From: Scolanthus callimorphus
Taxonomy: Eukaryota > Cnidaria > Anthozoa > Actiniaria > Edwardsiidae
Assembly: GCA_033964015.1 (NCBI GenBank)
Contig: CM066923.1
Span: 22,449,086-22,513,085 of the forward strand
Direction of reading: 5' to 3'
DNA length: 64,000 nt
This document shows, one piece after another, positions 20,552 to 32,300 of this stretch (its first letter is position 1; every line of letters starts with the position of its first letter). The position numbers and the translations under genes are program-made. The notes below the pieces were generated by a model. It did not search any database. It had not been told where the DNA came from and saw only the letters and a list, made by a program, of their open reading frames with translations.

Positions 20552-21576
20552 TAGTTTACGATGCATCGTCATTAGTGATTTTGAGTTGACGCGTACGTGC
20601 GAGAAAAGTCGCCGCGCACTCGCAAGATAGAGAAACAAAGCGAAAGATGGCCAGCCTGTTAGGGCGGGTTCCCTCTATGGGTTTTGCACTCTCCACACTG
20701 AAATCCCACAGAATAACCTACTACCTGGCCTGGGTTGATATTTTATAGGGTAGACATACTGTCGAACATTTCTTACTGGCTTTTTTATAGTTCATTGTCG
20801 ACCCTTCCAACCCCTGTTGCCCGCTGGCGTCAAATTACAAGCGAGAAAATCGGCTTCGCGGCAAGTGAGAAACAACCAGCAGGCTATGCAGCAAATAATT
20901 CGCGAGCTACCTGTGTGCTGAATGCATATTTGTATAGCGCCAGCTGTTTGTTTCGTTCCCCTTTCAGACTGGATGTACAAGCATATTTCGATCGGTTTCC
21001 CCGAAACGTCATCCCAGTTGCCATGGAAACAGCTTCGTTCAGACGAAACGGATTAAAATGACGGTGAGTGAGCGTTGTAAATACTTCTTTAGTCCCATTT
21101 TGCATATCGGGAAACAAAACTACTCTAGTTAGCCGAGTTGCCCAAGGCAGGAACTCCATCAGCAAGGGCCACCATCACCGAACCACAGGAGTAGAGGAAT
21201 CTATTTTGAGACTGGAGATTTTCAATCCCGCTAGAATTCGTTGTCATGGTTACAAAAATGTCCCTTCTCAAAAGGCGACGGAAATTAGCGCCGCCATCTG
21301 CTGACACTGCGTGCGTTGAACCGCCAAACTCTCAAAGAACTAATTTTCACGGTTATTCAAAATCCAAAGTCTAAAAATAGACTTTGCAGTCTAGTCCTGT
21401 GCATGTTGCTAGACCTAGTGGAGTTGATGAGCTCCTGCCTAAAGCCATTTATGTAAGGCTCACAGGGAATTGAGTGTATCTCAAAGTAACTCACGAATAT
21501 GCGAAGCATAGGGACGAGTTATTTTCTTATATCCTTATTTCCATACTTGGTTTATCCACCAAAAATAGCCTTATTT
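20552..21576. other. Spacer, no supported gene
   Basis: No frame resembles a known family. GTTGCCATGGAAACAG (21018) and GTCATGGTTAC (21243) may belong to a decayed inverted repeat. Confidence 0.3.
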
Positions 21577-22600
21577 ACTATATACCAAATCAGTGAATAG
21601 TCACTTTCGCGCGCTCAGATTAGTTCCTGAAATAGTAGATATCCAACCCTTATTTACTGTTTTGAGAAAACTCTCAAATTGACGGCTCGTTTCGCGCGCG
21701 ATACTGCGTTTTATTCCTTCAATCCACCGTATTTTATTCTACTGATTTTGTATATACTAAAACAACTATTCACCTCCCCTTCGGCAGCTCCCCTTGTGGG
21801 ACAGTTGTTAACTATTCACAAAAGAATTTCTCTTGCTATTCACTTCCCCACTTCGGGGATACTTTGTTAAATATTATAGCGAGCAAGCTGCTTTATGCCG
21901 TTTGGCCGCAATACTGCGCAATATTCATGGTTAAAAAAAATAATAGTAAAAATATCCGACTAAAATAGCAAGCAAGCTGTTTTCTGCCGTTTGGCCGCAA
22001 TACGGCACAAAAAATATTACTTCGTACGTTTCCACAAAAATAGTCGCCTGAAGAAAGCTAGCAAGTATACTACTTTCTGCCGTTTGCCGCGCGCACTGCA
22101 AACACCGCGATATTGCGGGCAGAAAGCCGCAGCAGAAACTAGATATAGAAAATATGAATATAGCAGATAACTTTGCCCAATAGGCGATTAAAAATCATAT
22201 TCGTGCCGTATTCATAGCCGTTGTAAATGGTGACGAGTTTAACACTATTTATTTTCAAAACACCTGAAATAGTAACAACAAAAGTAATCCTCGTTTTTTT
22301 TAGCATGTGCATTTTGCATGATCTCTCTTCCGAAAATACCACGTCATCGCTATCGTATATTTCCCGGAAAAGCTTATGACTTTTTTGTTAAAATACTACA
22401 CACTGACACACAGATTAGTAAAGTTTTTATCATATTTATTTTATCTTTAAAGTGTATTTACACACGAAATACACTCACACAAAGACACGAAATCGATCGA
22501 TGGCACAGTTACAGATATTTAAGCATTATAGGGCACAAGCACGCGTGATGTTGGGAGAGACACGAGAACGTTGTAAAATCACGAGCCGCGTGCTCTATTT
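21577..22600. repeat. Dispersed composite repeat, copy 1
   Basis: Segments shared in the same orientation with 34640-34710 and 36670-36840 include ACCAAATCAGTGAATAGTCA, TTCCTGAAATAGTAGATATC, TTTACTGTTTTGAGAAAA and GTATATACTAAAACAACTAT. GTGATGTTGGGAGAGACACG at ~22550 is shared in inverted orientation with ~37190. From 21877 to 22110 a ~85-bp motif (GCAAGCTG..CTGCCGTTTGGCCGC) is repeated three times. Confidence 0.65.
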
Positions 22601-24063
22601 ATGATAGCGGAGGAGGACCATTACTTTATCGGTGTAATAGAGCATAGATTTGACCAATCAGAGCGCGCGTTATATCGTAGCTATATTATAAATAATGGCA
22701 TTAGCTTCTTTTTTACAATTTCGTTTTTTGCATTTTATTCCACTTTTCGTGTTTCACTTATTTTTTCAGTGTACAATTACTTTTTTCTGTTTTTGCATTT
22801 CTATTTCCTTATCTTCTTTTTTTTTAGACTATTTATTCTACTTATCTTTGAACTTGTCCTTGTGTTCAAGTCTGTATAATATATAGGAGAAATGTTACCC
22901 GAATAATTACACCAAATCTCATAGACACTAACCCCCTCCTTCCCTCTCTTCCACAAACTTACGTATACGAAACACTCAACACAATGCTTATCCTTATCTC
23001 GCTCCACATATGTTAAAATAATAATTATATTGTAAAGATCATATTTATTTATTGGTTTGTGTTTTGTAAAGCTTTCAAAATCATGTGCGATTAGTCACTT
23101 AGTAATGTGTCGATGAGTTAGCAGGAAGTTGATGAACTTTGAATGACACTTCGCCCAAAAACAGCTGGAAAGGAAACTGATGACCAGCGAAACTCTTCGG
23201 GTGCTGATTCATTCCAGGCCGTATTGACGTCATTAGATCCACTAACCATTAGCTCTAATTCAAGCTACATTGTGCAATAATGGTAGATTTTTGTTTACAA
23301 GGAAATTAATCTTTAAAACGTGGTAGTTTTTTTGTTTGTTACAGAGACGCTTGTCGAACTCTGACAAAACCAAAAGAGGGAAGGGTATTGTTTATACTTG
23401 CGACAATAAATGGGAATTCGTCAAGGCAGAGAGTATTTTATGAATGAAACCAAATTTTATATACCGTCGATTTTGATTGATCTTGGCGAAATGGAAAACG
23501 TAGAAGAATGTCTGCGACAAAAGCTGTTGTAAACTGAAAAAAACATAACGACAAAAGAAAAATAGAAAAAAGAAACAGTCAATTTACTTCGCCACAAATT
23601 ACATTGAACCCGCCTTTTGTGTCAATGCAACGCATGGAAATGCGCCGCACCTAGGCATTTAGTCAGGCTTATTTATGAAATAAAATATGTCATTTCTTTC
23701 AAATTTAAAGATGCACATTCAGGTCAAGTGAATGCGAAACAATAGATCCCATTAAATTCTTACGCGCGCGTTGATTGGGTAAAAATGAGTGAGATTTTAC
23801 AACAAGTCACCCGCGCACAAAGAAAGTCCAAAGCTCAATCATTTCACTGAAAATAATATCAAAACCGTGCTATGTGATTCAAGAAAAATTCATCACTCTA
23901 CTCGTCGGATTTCCACGTAAAATTTTCGCGACTCGTATCGTTTTTCACGTGAGTGACCTGAATACTTATACATTTTTCTTCAATTATTCCTTTTCATAAT
24001 TTAGGCGTTATTCATTTCATTAACACAACATTTCATTAACACGACCATTATTTATTATTCATT
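22601..24063. other. AT-rich spacer, no supported gene
   Basis: Contains CCAATCAGAGCGCGCG at 22653 and TTACGCGCGCGTTGATTGGG at 23760, a motif recurring in many elements of this window, but no gene. Confidence 0.35.
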
Positions 24064-24945
24064 TGTGGGAACTTCTTAGCGGAGCTCCGGCCCGCGCAAG
24101 CGGAGCACCATACCTAAGGAAATAACGTCTAGCATAACTATGGAGTTGATTTTCAAACGTCACGGGCTTTCTTGCTCATTTTGCTTACGTTATTGACGGC
24201 GCCAAGTCAAATGATTAAGGCGTTGAAATGGTATCGCCCAAAAGATTAATGTGTCCAAGTTTGGTTGCCATAGGTTGTTCCCTTCTTGAGATATGAATTT
24301 TTTTGTTTCTTCCTGGTATTAAATAGCGTTTCCGTCCGTCCGCCGTACGCGGAAACTCATGGGAACCCTGTGGTATACTAAGAAAATTAAAAAATCTCGG
24401 GAAGGGATGGACCTTAGACAACCAAACTTGGATGAAGTTATCTAAGTGGCAAGGGGGGTGCAACTACATGGTCACGTGGTATGACGTCATTGATGACGTC
24501 ATCATAGGAGAAAAGTGATATATCTCAAGAAGGGATGAACCTCAGACAACCAAACTTGGGTGAAGTTATCTAAGTGGCAAGGGGGGTGCAACTGCATGGT
24601 CTCGTGGTATGACGTCATTGATGACGTCATCAAAGGAGAAAAATGATATATCTCAAGAAGGGATGAACCTCAGACAACCGAACTTGGGTGAAGTTATCTA
24701 AGTGGCAAGGGGGTTGCAACAGCATGGTCACGAGGTATGACGTCATCGATGACGTCATCATAGGAGAAAAATGAAATATCTCAAGAAGGGATGAACTTCA
24801 GACAACCAAACTTGGGTGAAGTGCTTAGTCACGTGGTATAACGGTGCAAGGCTATCTATTCATGTACAATGGCAACCTTTTTGTCTCATTAAAAAAAATT
24901 GTAACCGGGAGCTCCGCTTTTAGCCAGTGACTAAATCTATATATT
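24064..24945 (-). mobile_element. HINE-like CRE-array element, copy B
   Basis: Reverse-oriented copy of the family. Its 3' end (24080-24120, reversed GGTATGGTGCTCCGC, stem-loop, GGAGCTCCGCTA) is on the left and its 5' end (reversed AAAAGCGGAGCTCC and TAGATTTAGTCACTGG) on the right. In between are about three units of ~118 bp with TGACGTCATTGATGACGTCA or the TCGATG form, CAACCAAACTTGG and GGCAAGGGGGGTGCAAC. A GTCCGTCCGCCGTACGC remnant corresponds to the microsatellite in copy A. Confidence 0.75.
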
Positions 24946-25498
24946 ATTTATCATTATTCCTCGACTTTTCGACGCAATTATTCATTATTCATTTGTTCTC
25001 AAGACCCGTTATTTATTATTCATTATTCAGCTTCCACCCCCGAATCTATAGAATTCGGCAAAAATGTTAGACACTTCGATAATGTTAAATTCGTTTAGAT
25101 TGGATATTGCGTCTAATGACTTTGAAAAGTTGCCATTTTGATGACGTAAACACATCAGTTTTTGCCTTGACATTTTATATACATAAGACGCCTTTGTCAC
25201 GCGCCGCCATTTTGAGCATGGAAACGAAGCCAAGCAGGAGAGACAATCGTTTTTTTTTTTTGCTGTCACACTCGTAATTTTCGGCACGGTCTTCAAAAAT
25301 TGCGTGTCAAAAACCATCTGCCATATTTATACATGCATATTTTATTTTCACCGCAGAATCCACGTTTTTTGCATTCACGTCACGCTTCCTGCTTGGCCTC
25401 GATTCCATTCCGAGACGGCGCGCGTGTGACAAAGGCCATGTGTCTATTTGTTATTCAAATGTAATCGGTTCTCGTGGCGATCGACATCACGAAAAGGA
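24946..25498. other. Upstream region of the 5'-nucleotidase gene
   Basis: The last 300 bases are CpG-rich (GACGGCGCGCGTGTGAC at ~25415) and contain GCCGCCATTTTGAGCATGG (25203), similar to YY1-type promoter sites. A promoter here is plausible but not proven. Confidence 0.35.
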
Positions 25499-26490
25499 AT
25501 GAGTTCTTCCAAAGCCGCCATGTTTGCCGTAGCTGTTGCTAGCGGTTCGGCTGTAGCTTGCTATGGCGTCTATAGGTACATACAGTCGAGAAAAAGGAAA
25601 GCATCTGTACGATCAGCAGTGGATAAAATGATGCAGGGTTGAACAAGACGACTGTATACATCCGTGATGTTATTGGAGTGAGAGAGAAACTACAGAGGAT
25701 CTTTGAAGGCGGCAAAGACAAGCTTCAGATCGTGGCAGATTTTGATAAAACGCTCACTAAGTTTACTGTGAACGGCATGCAAGGCTGTACCGTGTTCGGT
25801 GTCCTCGAAACATCGCACTTTTTCCCCGAGTCCTACAGAGAAAAGTCTTTGGAGCTAAGAAATCATTATCATCCAATTGAACTGAGCAACCTCAGTTCAG
25901 AAGAAAAAGGCCCGCTCATGACCGAATGGTGGACAAAAGCACACGACCTAATCCTTGAGCTACATCTCAAAAAGTCCGACTTGCCTGCAGTCATCAAAGA
26001 TGCTGTCATAGCTCTCAGAGATGGCGTGGAATGGCTATTTGTGAAAAGTCATGAGCAAAAAGTTCCACTTTTCATTCTGTCAGGGGGCCTGGGGGATATA
26101 ATAGAAGTAGTGATCAAAGAACAGAGCCAGTTATATGATAATGTGGAAATAATGGCCAACTATATGAAGTTCAATGATGAAGGCATTATGGTAGGTTTCA
26201 AAGACGAGCTGATTTCAAGCAACAACAAGAGAGAGAAAACAAGGAACCACCCTTATTTCGAGAAGCACAAGGACCGCCCTAATGCTGTCGTCATGGGAGA
26301 TCTAATACAGGACACAGATGTAGTTGGTAGTCTTAAGGGAGCTGAGAATGTGCTCACTTTTGGTCTTTTAAATGAGAAGGTTGATGAACGCCTCCATTCT
26401 TATCAAGATGCCTTTGATATAGTTCTTGTTGATGATCACAGCATAGAAGTTGTTGATGTTATACTGATGCAGCTTATGCATGTTAATTAG
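25499..26490 (+). CDS. Cytosolic 5'-nucleotidase III (NT5C3-like), intronless, one frame break
   Basis: NT5C3 enzymes are HAD-fold phosphatases that dephosphorylate pyrimidine nucleoside monophosphates (and 7-methyl-GMP for the B form). Seen here: ATG at 25499 (MSSSKAAMFAVAVAS), a hydrophobic N-terminal segment followed by RKRKASV as in the long human NT5C3A isoform. Then the HAD motif I DFDKT (25738-25752), motif II region FILSGGLGD, GDLIQDTD for motifs III/IV, and the C-terminal YLNDRVDE-like GLLNEKVDE. Corrected length is about 330 aa, normal for the family. The frame is broken once: CAGGGTTGA at 25634-25642 ends the first frame, and one extra base in the G run (25636-25638) would join it to the rest. 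No intron is visible, although vertebrate NT5C3 has many, so intron loss or a retrocopy is likely. The 3A/3B paralogue assignment is open. Confidence 0.9.
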
Positions 26491-26623
26491 GCATGTTTAT
26501 AAAGAATGTTCCTTAAGGAAAGACATTTCTGCATTTTAGGGTATTTATCTAAAATCTTAATTTTGGATGCATCTGTGCCAGAATTGTTTCTGATTGGTTA
26601 AAGTTTGTCCAGAAAATAACAAT

Positions 26624-26629
26624 AATAAA
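26624..26629 (+). promoter_or_regulatory. AATAAA polyadenylation signal of the 5'-nucleotidase gene (proximal)
   Basis: The first canonical hexamer after the stop, about 135 bases downstream. A second lies at 27739-27744 (CTAATAAAGC) and would give a ~1.25-kb 3'UTR; which is used cannot be told. Confidence 0.4.
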
Positions 26630-27169
26630 GATTGAAAGATTGAGTTTTCCCATATAAATTCCTGCCATGTTCAACACAGGATGCCCACTAAAATATTTTG
26701 CTAAACTACAAGTCAGGGATGGCAGAACAGTTTTCAAAGTGGGGGGCTCATTAGTAAGACTGTATGGCAAGGTGGAGGGGGGGGAGCGAGTCTAGTGAAA
26801 ATGAATGAAAACTTGGCAAAATGTGGGGGACTAAAGCCCTCCTAGACACTCCACCTTCGCTGTCCCTGCGAATATAAAGACTAAAGAGCCCTACTAACCA
26901 TTTTGTTCTCTGTGGGTTATTTTGAGAAAATTGAAAATATATTACCAGAATCAAAATTACCTCGCCTAAACTTTTTCCAAAGTTGGCTTGTCTAGAGGAA
27001 TGTTTTTGATTGATTGATATTTTCTCACCTAAATTACCACCATGGTTGGCAATTTTCCCAAGAAACATTACATGTAATGGATTTTAATAATAGGAAATGC
27101 TTTATTTCCATTAGAATTAATTAAAAAACTACACTTCCCATTCATGTTATCTCATTTTGGTTCCCAGTA

Positions 27170-27230
27170 ATCTTCCCTGTTAACGGCGGTCTCTCATGGC
27201 ACGGCATGAGAGACAGCTGTTAACAGGGAA
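27170..27230. repeat. Small hairpin CTGTTAAC..GTCTCTCATG
   Basis: TCCCTGTTAACGGCGGTCTC and TCATGGCACGGCATGA, then GAGACAGCTGTTAACAGGGA, fold into one near-perfect stem of about 60 bp. It lies between the two possible poly(A) signals of the 5'-nucleotidase gene. Confidence 0.7.
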
Positions 27231-28082
27231 CCAGTAATCAAGTTAATGGATTTGATTATCCTTAAAACCATTTTATGCGAATTCCTCAATATCCATCTTT
27301 ATTTGGTGTTTCTCAAAGGAAACCTACGGCTGGAAATTTCCAAAGTGTTCTATTTTCCACAAAATGTTTTTTAAATAAACAGATTCCAGTGTTTGTGGTA
27401 CTATGAAATATTTGTAGATATTTACAATATTTCTGTTCAAATGCAGGACATTTGGACTCAATTTCAATATATTTTGTCCAATATGGAAAATCAAGATGTA
27501 TTCTCCTTGGAGCAAATGCTTTATCTATCCTTAGCCTTATTTAAGCATGTACAGAGGTGTTCAAAGTAGCTGTATGTAAAAAGGTACTAAAAAGAATGTA
27601 ACACCTAAGTATATTCCGTTTTGTAGGCTAGTGTCTAGAATTTAATATCTTGGCCTGTGTCTAGTAGTAGATGCTTTGTATTTTAAAAGTATATATTTTA
27701 GTTGTGTAAATTAGGAATGTAGTTCCTTTTAGGGTACTAATAAAGCTTACTTTTGTAAGGGATTGTGACACCAACTTTTTATGCCTCTGTGTTTCTTCTT
27801 ATGATGATGATTATTATTTCAAAAGAAATTGATGTCAATATTACATTGATTGACTGGCATGTCACATGTGTTGGGTATAATGATTGAATTTCTTGTCCAT
27901 TGTCCTTCCCTACAAACAGCTGCACGGGAAGTATTGTGTGATTGACACAAATTAGGGCAAGCTGTATGGGAAGTGATGCATGAGGGGCACAGGATGGGCT
28001 CTGCATGGACTCTTGCATGTCCACCACAAAAGTAGGAAGTGTATGTGACTGTCACACAAAGGATGGCATTCCCAGGTTTCAT

Positions 28083-28262
28083 ATCGTGGAAGGGACATTG
28101 ACCCCAGGTCTTAAAAAATCTGGAGACTGCTTTGGAATGGTGAAACTTCCTGCAATTCTCCCAGGAGAAATACAGTAAATGTATGGCAGTCATCTTAAAT
28201 TTTTCCCGGGAGAGGAAGCGGAAAATCTTGCGACTCCCTGCAAAACTGGCAGAGTCTGTGTT
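28083..28262. repeat. Dispersed ~180-bp repeat, copy 1
   Basis: Shares AAAATCTGGAGACTGC, GGAGAAATACAGTAAATGTA, TTTTCCCGGGAGA and CAAAACTGG with 31806-31990 and 32500-32612. The end resembles the reversed start (GGGACATAAACTCTC), so it is probably a MITE. Confidence 0.75.
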
Positions 28263-28566
28263 TTATATTTTCTCTACCTCTTGAGGATGGGAATACCAAC
28301 TCTCCTGTTTTACTGGGAATCTCAAAAAATTTTGTTACAATGTTTCCCCAGAAATGTTTTCCAAATTTTCCATTTTGTATTTCTTCCATTGTTTGTTCCT
28401 GGAATTTTGTCATATAACCTTTGTATTTGACCTTTTCCTCTCAATTTCTTAAAGTTTGCATCCCTGCACAGCAGAAGGGTTGAGGTAATGACCCCAACCA
28501 TCTAGTATTTCCAGTGAAAAATATGAAAAATACAAAGATTGTATGGAATAAAAGGAAAATTGAACC

Positions 28567-29125
28567 CAGTGGCGGGTACAGGATTTTAGGGGGGGGGGGG
28601 GGGGTATTCATTTTTGCTGATGGCACTACACCAAAAAAAAAAAAAATAGAGGTATACCAATCCTTCTCTGTTGTCCGTGGTGAAATCGTGGTTGCTACAT
28701 CATGAATTTAATATACTGGTATTGATTAAAAGAACCACCTACATCTACACCACTCTGAAATGACAAAAAAGGTCGGTCTTAGCAAAACGATCCCAAAAAA
28801 AATCGGTCTGTTGCTGAGAGAGGGGGGTTCATTTGCACCCGATGAACCCCCTGGATCTGCACTTGGAACCCTTCCCTAATCCTCCTTTCCAATTGTTTTC
28901 ACGGACTTACAAAATCTTCTCATCCCTCAATTCAAGAAGCACTTTTATTTCTAGTGGTATTTGAGAAACTACCCTTTGGGATTCCTGTGGAAAAAAATCG
29001 AAGCATCGCATAATAGCGCACCCTCCGAATTCGCCTGCTGATTATAATAAATCAGGGGGAGTCGGTATGCATCTCATTCGCGAACTCTGATTGGTTGAAC
29101 ATGATCACGTGATCTTCAAGCTGAA
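28567..29125. other. Spacer before the DGK gene
   Basis: Starts with a poly-G and poly-A containing CAGTGGCGGGTACAGG element (about 28567-28650, a CAGTGGCGGATCC-type end). It contains GCGAACTCTGATTGGTT near 29080. No gene. Confidence 0.4.
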
Positions 29126-29158
29126 ATGGCGGTCAGATGTGTATACCGAGGGCGATGA
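29126..29158 (+). promoter_or_regulatory. Possible upstream ORF in the DGK 5' leader
   Basis: ATGGCGGTCAGATG starts a 10-codon frame (MAVRCVYRGR) that ends 41 bases before the DGK start codon. The AAATGG context is strong. Whether it is in the mRNA depends on an unmapped transcription start. Confidence 0.3.
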
Positions 29159-29199
29159 CTGAGTAGAGTGTAGAGAGCTGCACTAACACGCTAGTCACT

Positions 29200-29342
29200 A
29201 TGTCTTTATGGAGAAGGTCGTATGATTTTACCTCTTCGGAAGAAATGAATTAGATTCTTCAGATGACAGCGATTCAGATAGCACGCCAGAAAGTTTAAGA
29301 ATTTATCGACGTAAATCAACAGCTGCAACTGTTCGAGCTAGG
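29200..29342 (+). CDS. DGK exon 1 (start codon, acidic N-terminus)
   Basis: ATG at 29200 (A at -3) reads [17 protein letters not shown] and stops at TAG 29251-29253. From 29247 the next frame reads [20 protein letters not shown] and [12 protein letters not shown] up to the GTAAGA donor. One extra base near 29247 (ATGAA to ATGGAA) makes one 48-codon exon ending in phase 0, as exon 2 needs. The acidic stretch and RRKS match vertebrate DGK delta/eta N-termini. Confidence 0.8.
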
Positions 29343-32300
29343 GTAAGACTTTATAAACGCAAACCTTGTGATCATCCAAATAGTCACCTTGCCCGCGCTA
29401 CTAGAGTCTATTTAGCTGAATTTATTCGTTCATACCGTTTTAAAGTTGATGAGGCGTTATAACAGGCAGACAACATTAGCGAATTTGGCATTTGACTTTT
29501 GAGACCGCTGCTAAATATTTTATACTTCTCTTTTATGGTAAAGATTGCGTGAAAAGGGCAAACGAAAACGTCGTGAGAGCTCCAAATCAATCGCTACGAG
29601 CTATTGTTTGAAAAACATTAAACACTAGTCTAGGTTGATGGCATCAACTGTTCTCTTGCCTGACTGATCCAGTAAATGGCCCAAAGAACAAGGAAACATT
29701 TATTAAATTCACTTCAACTTTTGTTATACACACACGTCCCTGACACAAGCTAGTATACTTTATAAATTCGAAATGTTCAATTTGATCAGTTGTGATATCC
29801 TGGTAGGCTAACGCTATCTACAGCCTAGAAAATATTGATATGTTTAGTTTTATTAACGTGCACACACTGGAAATGCTCGGCTTATTTATATTTTTCTTGA
29901 AAGCCCGTCAATCCTTATTTACAATTCTAGAGCAAAATATTTTATTTTCTGTCACTCGAACTCTTCGCCAAAAATATCTATTCCGAGTATGAAATGCCAA
30001 TATTGTTTTTATTTCTGTCAATTTGCATTTCTTTTTTCCTTATGCTTTTAAATCCACTTTGTGTGTGAATTACAACCCGAAGCTACTAGTCTTTTATAAA
30101 TGTGTCAAATGTTTCCATTACAATTTAACATTCCGGCTGTGCCAAAATTCTCTTTTTAAGTTTGTTATTTTTGATATTTGTTCGGGAGTATGCACCGTTA
30201 TTTTTCAGAATATTTCCTTAATTTTTAAAATGCGGAAGATTCGGAGTTTTCATTCTAAAGCCCGACTAAGCATTCTCAACATTTAAAAGCAATTTGGAAT
30301 TTACGGATTAAGAAATATTTTTATTCTTGTGTTGCCTTATTCAAATGGGAAAAGTCGTACTTCGGTAATTATTGGCAAAGGCTCAAGCTTACACCTGCCA
30401 GGGAGGCAGGGGCAATTCACTTTTGCGTCAACTCTATTGAATTCGTACCTTATTAAATTGCAGAAATGTGCATTTGTCGAACAGTTGAATAATATAAGTA
30501 AATCCATAACGTATGAATTCATTATTATGTGGTTTGGACCAATTTTGTTTACATGTAAATGGGTTTATAGATAACAGCAGACTGGCTTTCCTGAAATTGA
30601 CAACTGAATTTATTCCATGTTGTTTTTCTGCTGTTATACGAATTTAAATCGAGAGGCAAAGAGGGCATTCAAGTCCAGCCTTGGTTTTGCTTCTCCCTAA
30701 AACACTGCTACTATGGCTGAAAAGGTTAGCAACAGTGAAACTAGTGAAGTTTCGAACACTTCTGATTAGCATATTTGAAATACTATACCGCGCTCACCGT
30801 GGCATTCGTAAAATTCATTCACATTTATTGTAGTTTTATTTTGTATTACTTCTCAAAGAAACAGTTACAGGTAGGCTTTATTGATTTTTCTACCTAAGGA
30901 CAGCTTTAAGGTACATGTATTATATTTTCGGCTTCCATTGCTACATGTATTTGTTTCTATATCATCTAATTATTTTGTTCTATGTAGCATTGCATAAAAG
31001 AGGGACAACTTATGAAGCAAACTGGATCATTTCAGGTAAATTTTCTTCTTCATCTATTTTATTCTCTCACCTTGCTCACTCATTGTGAGATTTTACACTC
31101 ATCATTCAAACCCACCTCTTCAACCCATCTTAAATCTCAAGATTTGTCAATTGGACATTCATTCATTTCACCATTATTTCTGTTTTGATTTCATCTCAAT
31201 AAGAAGTTATATTTATTTTTCCAATTCCAATTCAAAACATTTGTCAACACAAATCTAATGCTCAAGGTGCCTATTTATGTTAAGGGATATGTATTTTCTC
31301 CTGCAAATATTGTTCCCTTTCCAATTAATTCTTTATGGGTTTTCTGGTTTTATTGGGTTTCTGTACCTCATACTGATTTTCATTTTTTTCTTTCTCAAAA
31401 ACTTAGAAGCTGCTCTCTTTATACCTTTGTATTTTTTTTCTAAATTTAGACCAGTTGTAGTGACTAATTTTCCTTGGAGAAAAAAAAAAACTTTTTTTAA
31501 TTAAAAATTTCCAGTTTAAACATAAAAGAATCATTTTCTTTAGATGAATCCAGTAGATGCAATAATTTGTTTACTGGGAAAAGTTATGTCCTTTGCACTA
31601 ATATGTTTTTCCCTAAATGATTAACAATTTTTGATGACATTTTTCTGAGATTTTGCATTAGTTTCCCAGACAGCTTTCAATAATTCAAATTTTTTGTTAC
31701 AACACTTAAACACTATAAACATTTCTGTAAGTGTGTAATCTACAAAGTTCTGCTTCAATTCTCAAACATGGAATTTGTTTTCAATGAAAATTAGTCAGAG
31801 ACCATTCCAGGGACGGCATCCCCAGGACTTCAAAATCTGGAGACTGCCTTGAAATGGCGAAATTTCCTTTAATTCTCCTGGGAGAAATACAGTAAATGTA
31901 TGGTCCAGCCGTCTTGAATTTTTCCCGGGAGACAAAGCGAAAAATCTTGAGACACCGGGCAAAACTGGGAGAGTTTATGTCCCTGCCATTCTTACTCAAC
32001 ATTGTAGATTTTAATTCCTTGATTCTGCTGTCTCTGATTGATTCTGTAAATAAATTAGATCACTGATAGCATGCACACTGTAGGATGTTACGAAAGTAAG
32101 CACTCTTGAATTATGTATGAAGTGTGCACAATATTATGTGATTGTTTGGATTGGCTGGTGCTGAGGTGTCAGAGCTACCTATGAGTCAGTGTTTTGTCTA
32201 GTAAGCGCCTTAATTAAATGGGGGAAGGTTTCAAAAAGAGCTTAATTTCTTGCCCCACCCAGCACATTTAGAGCAATAACTCATTATAGAATTCTGCCCT

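Noticed and set aside
25639..26490. NT5C3-like protein starting at TTG 25639
   Set aside because: There is no ATG in that frame before the HAD motif, and the upstream frame supplies the conserved N-terminus, so a one-base slip is more likely than a non-ATG start.
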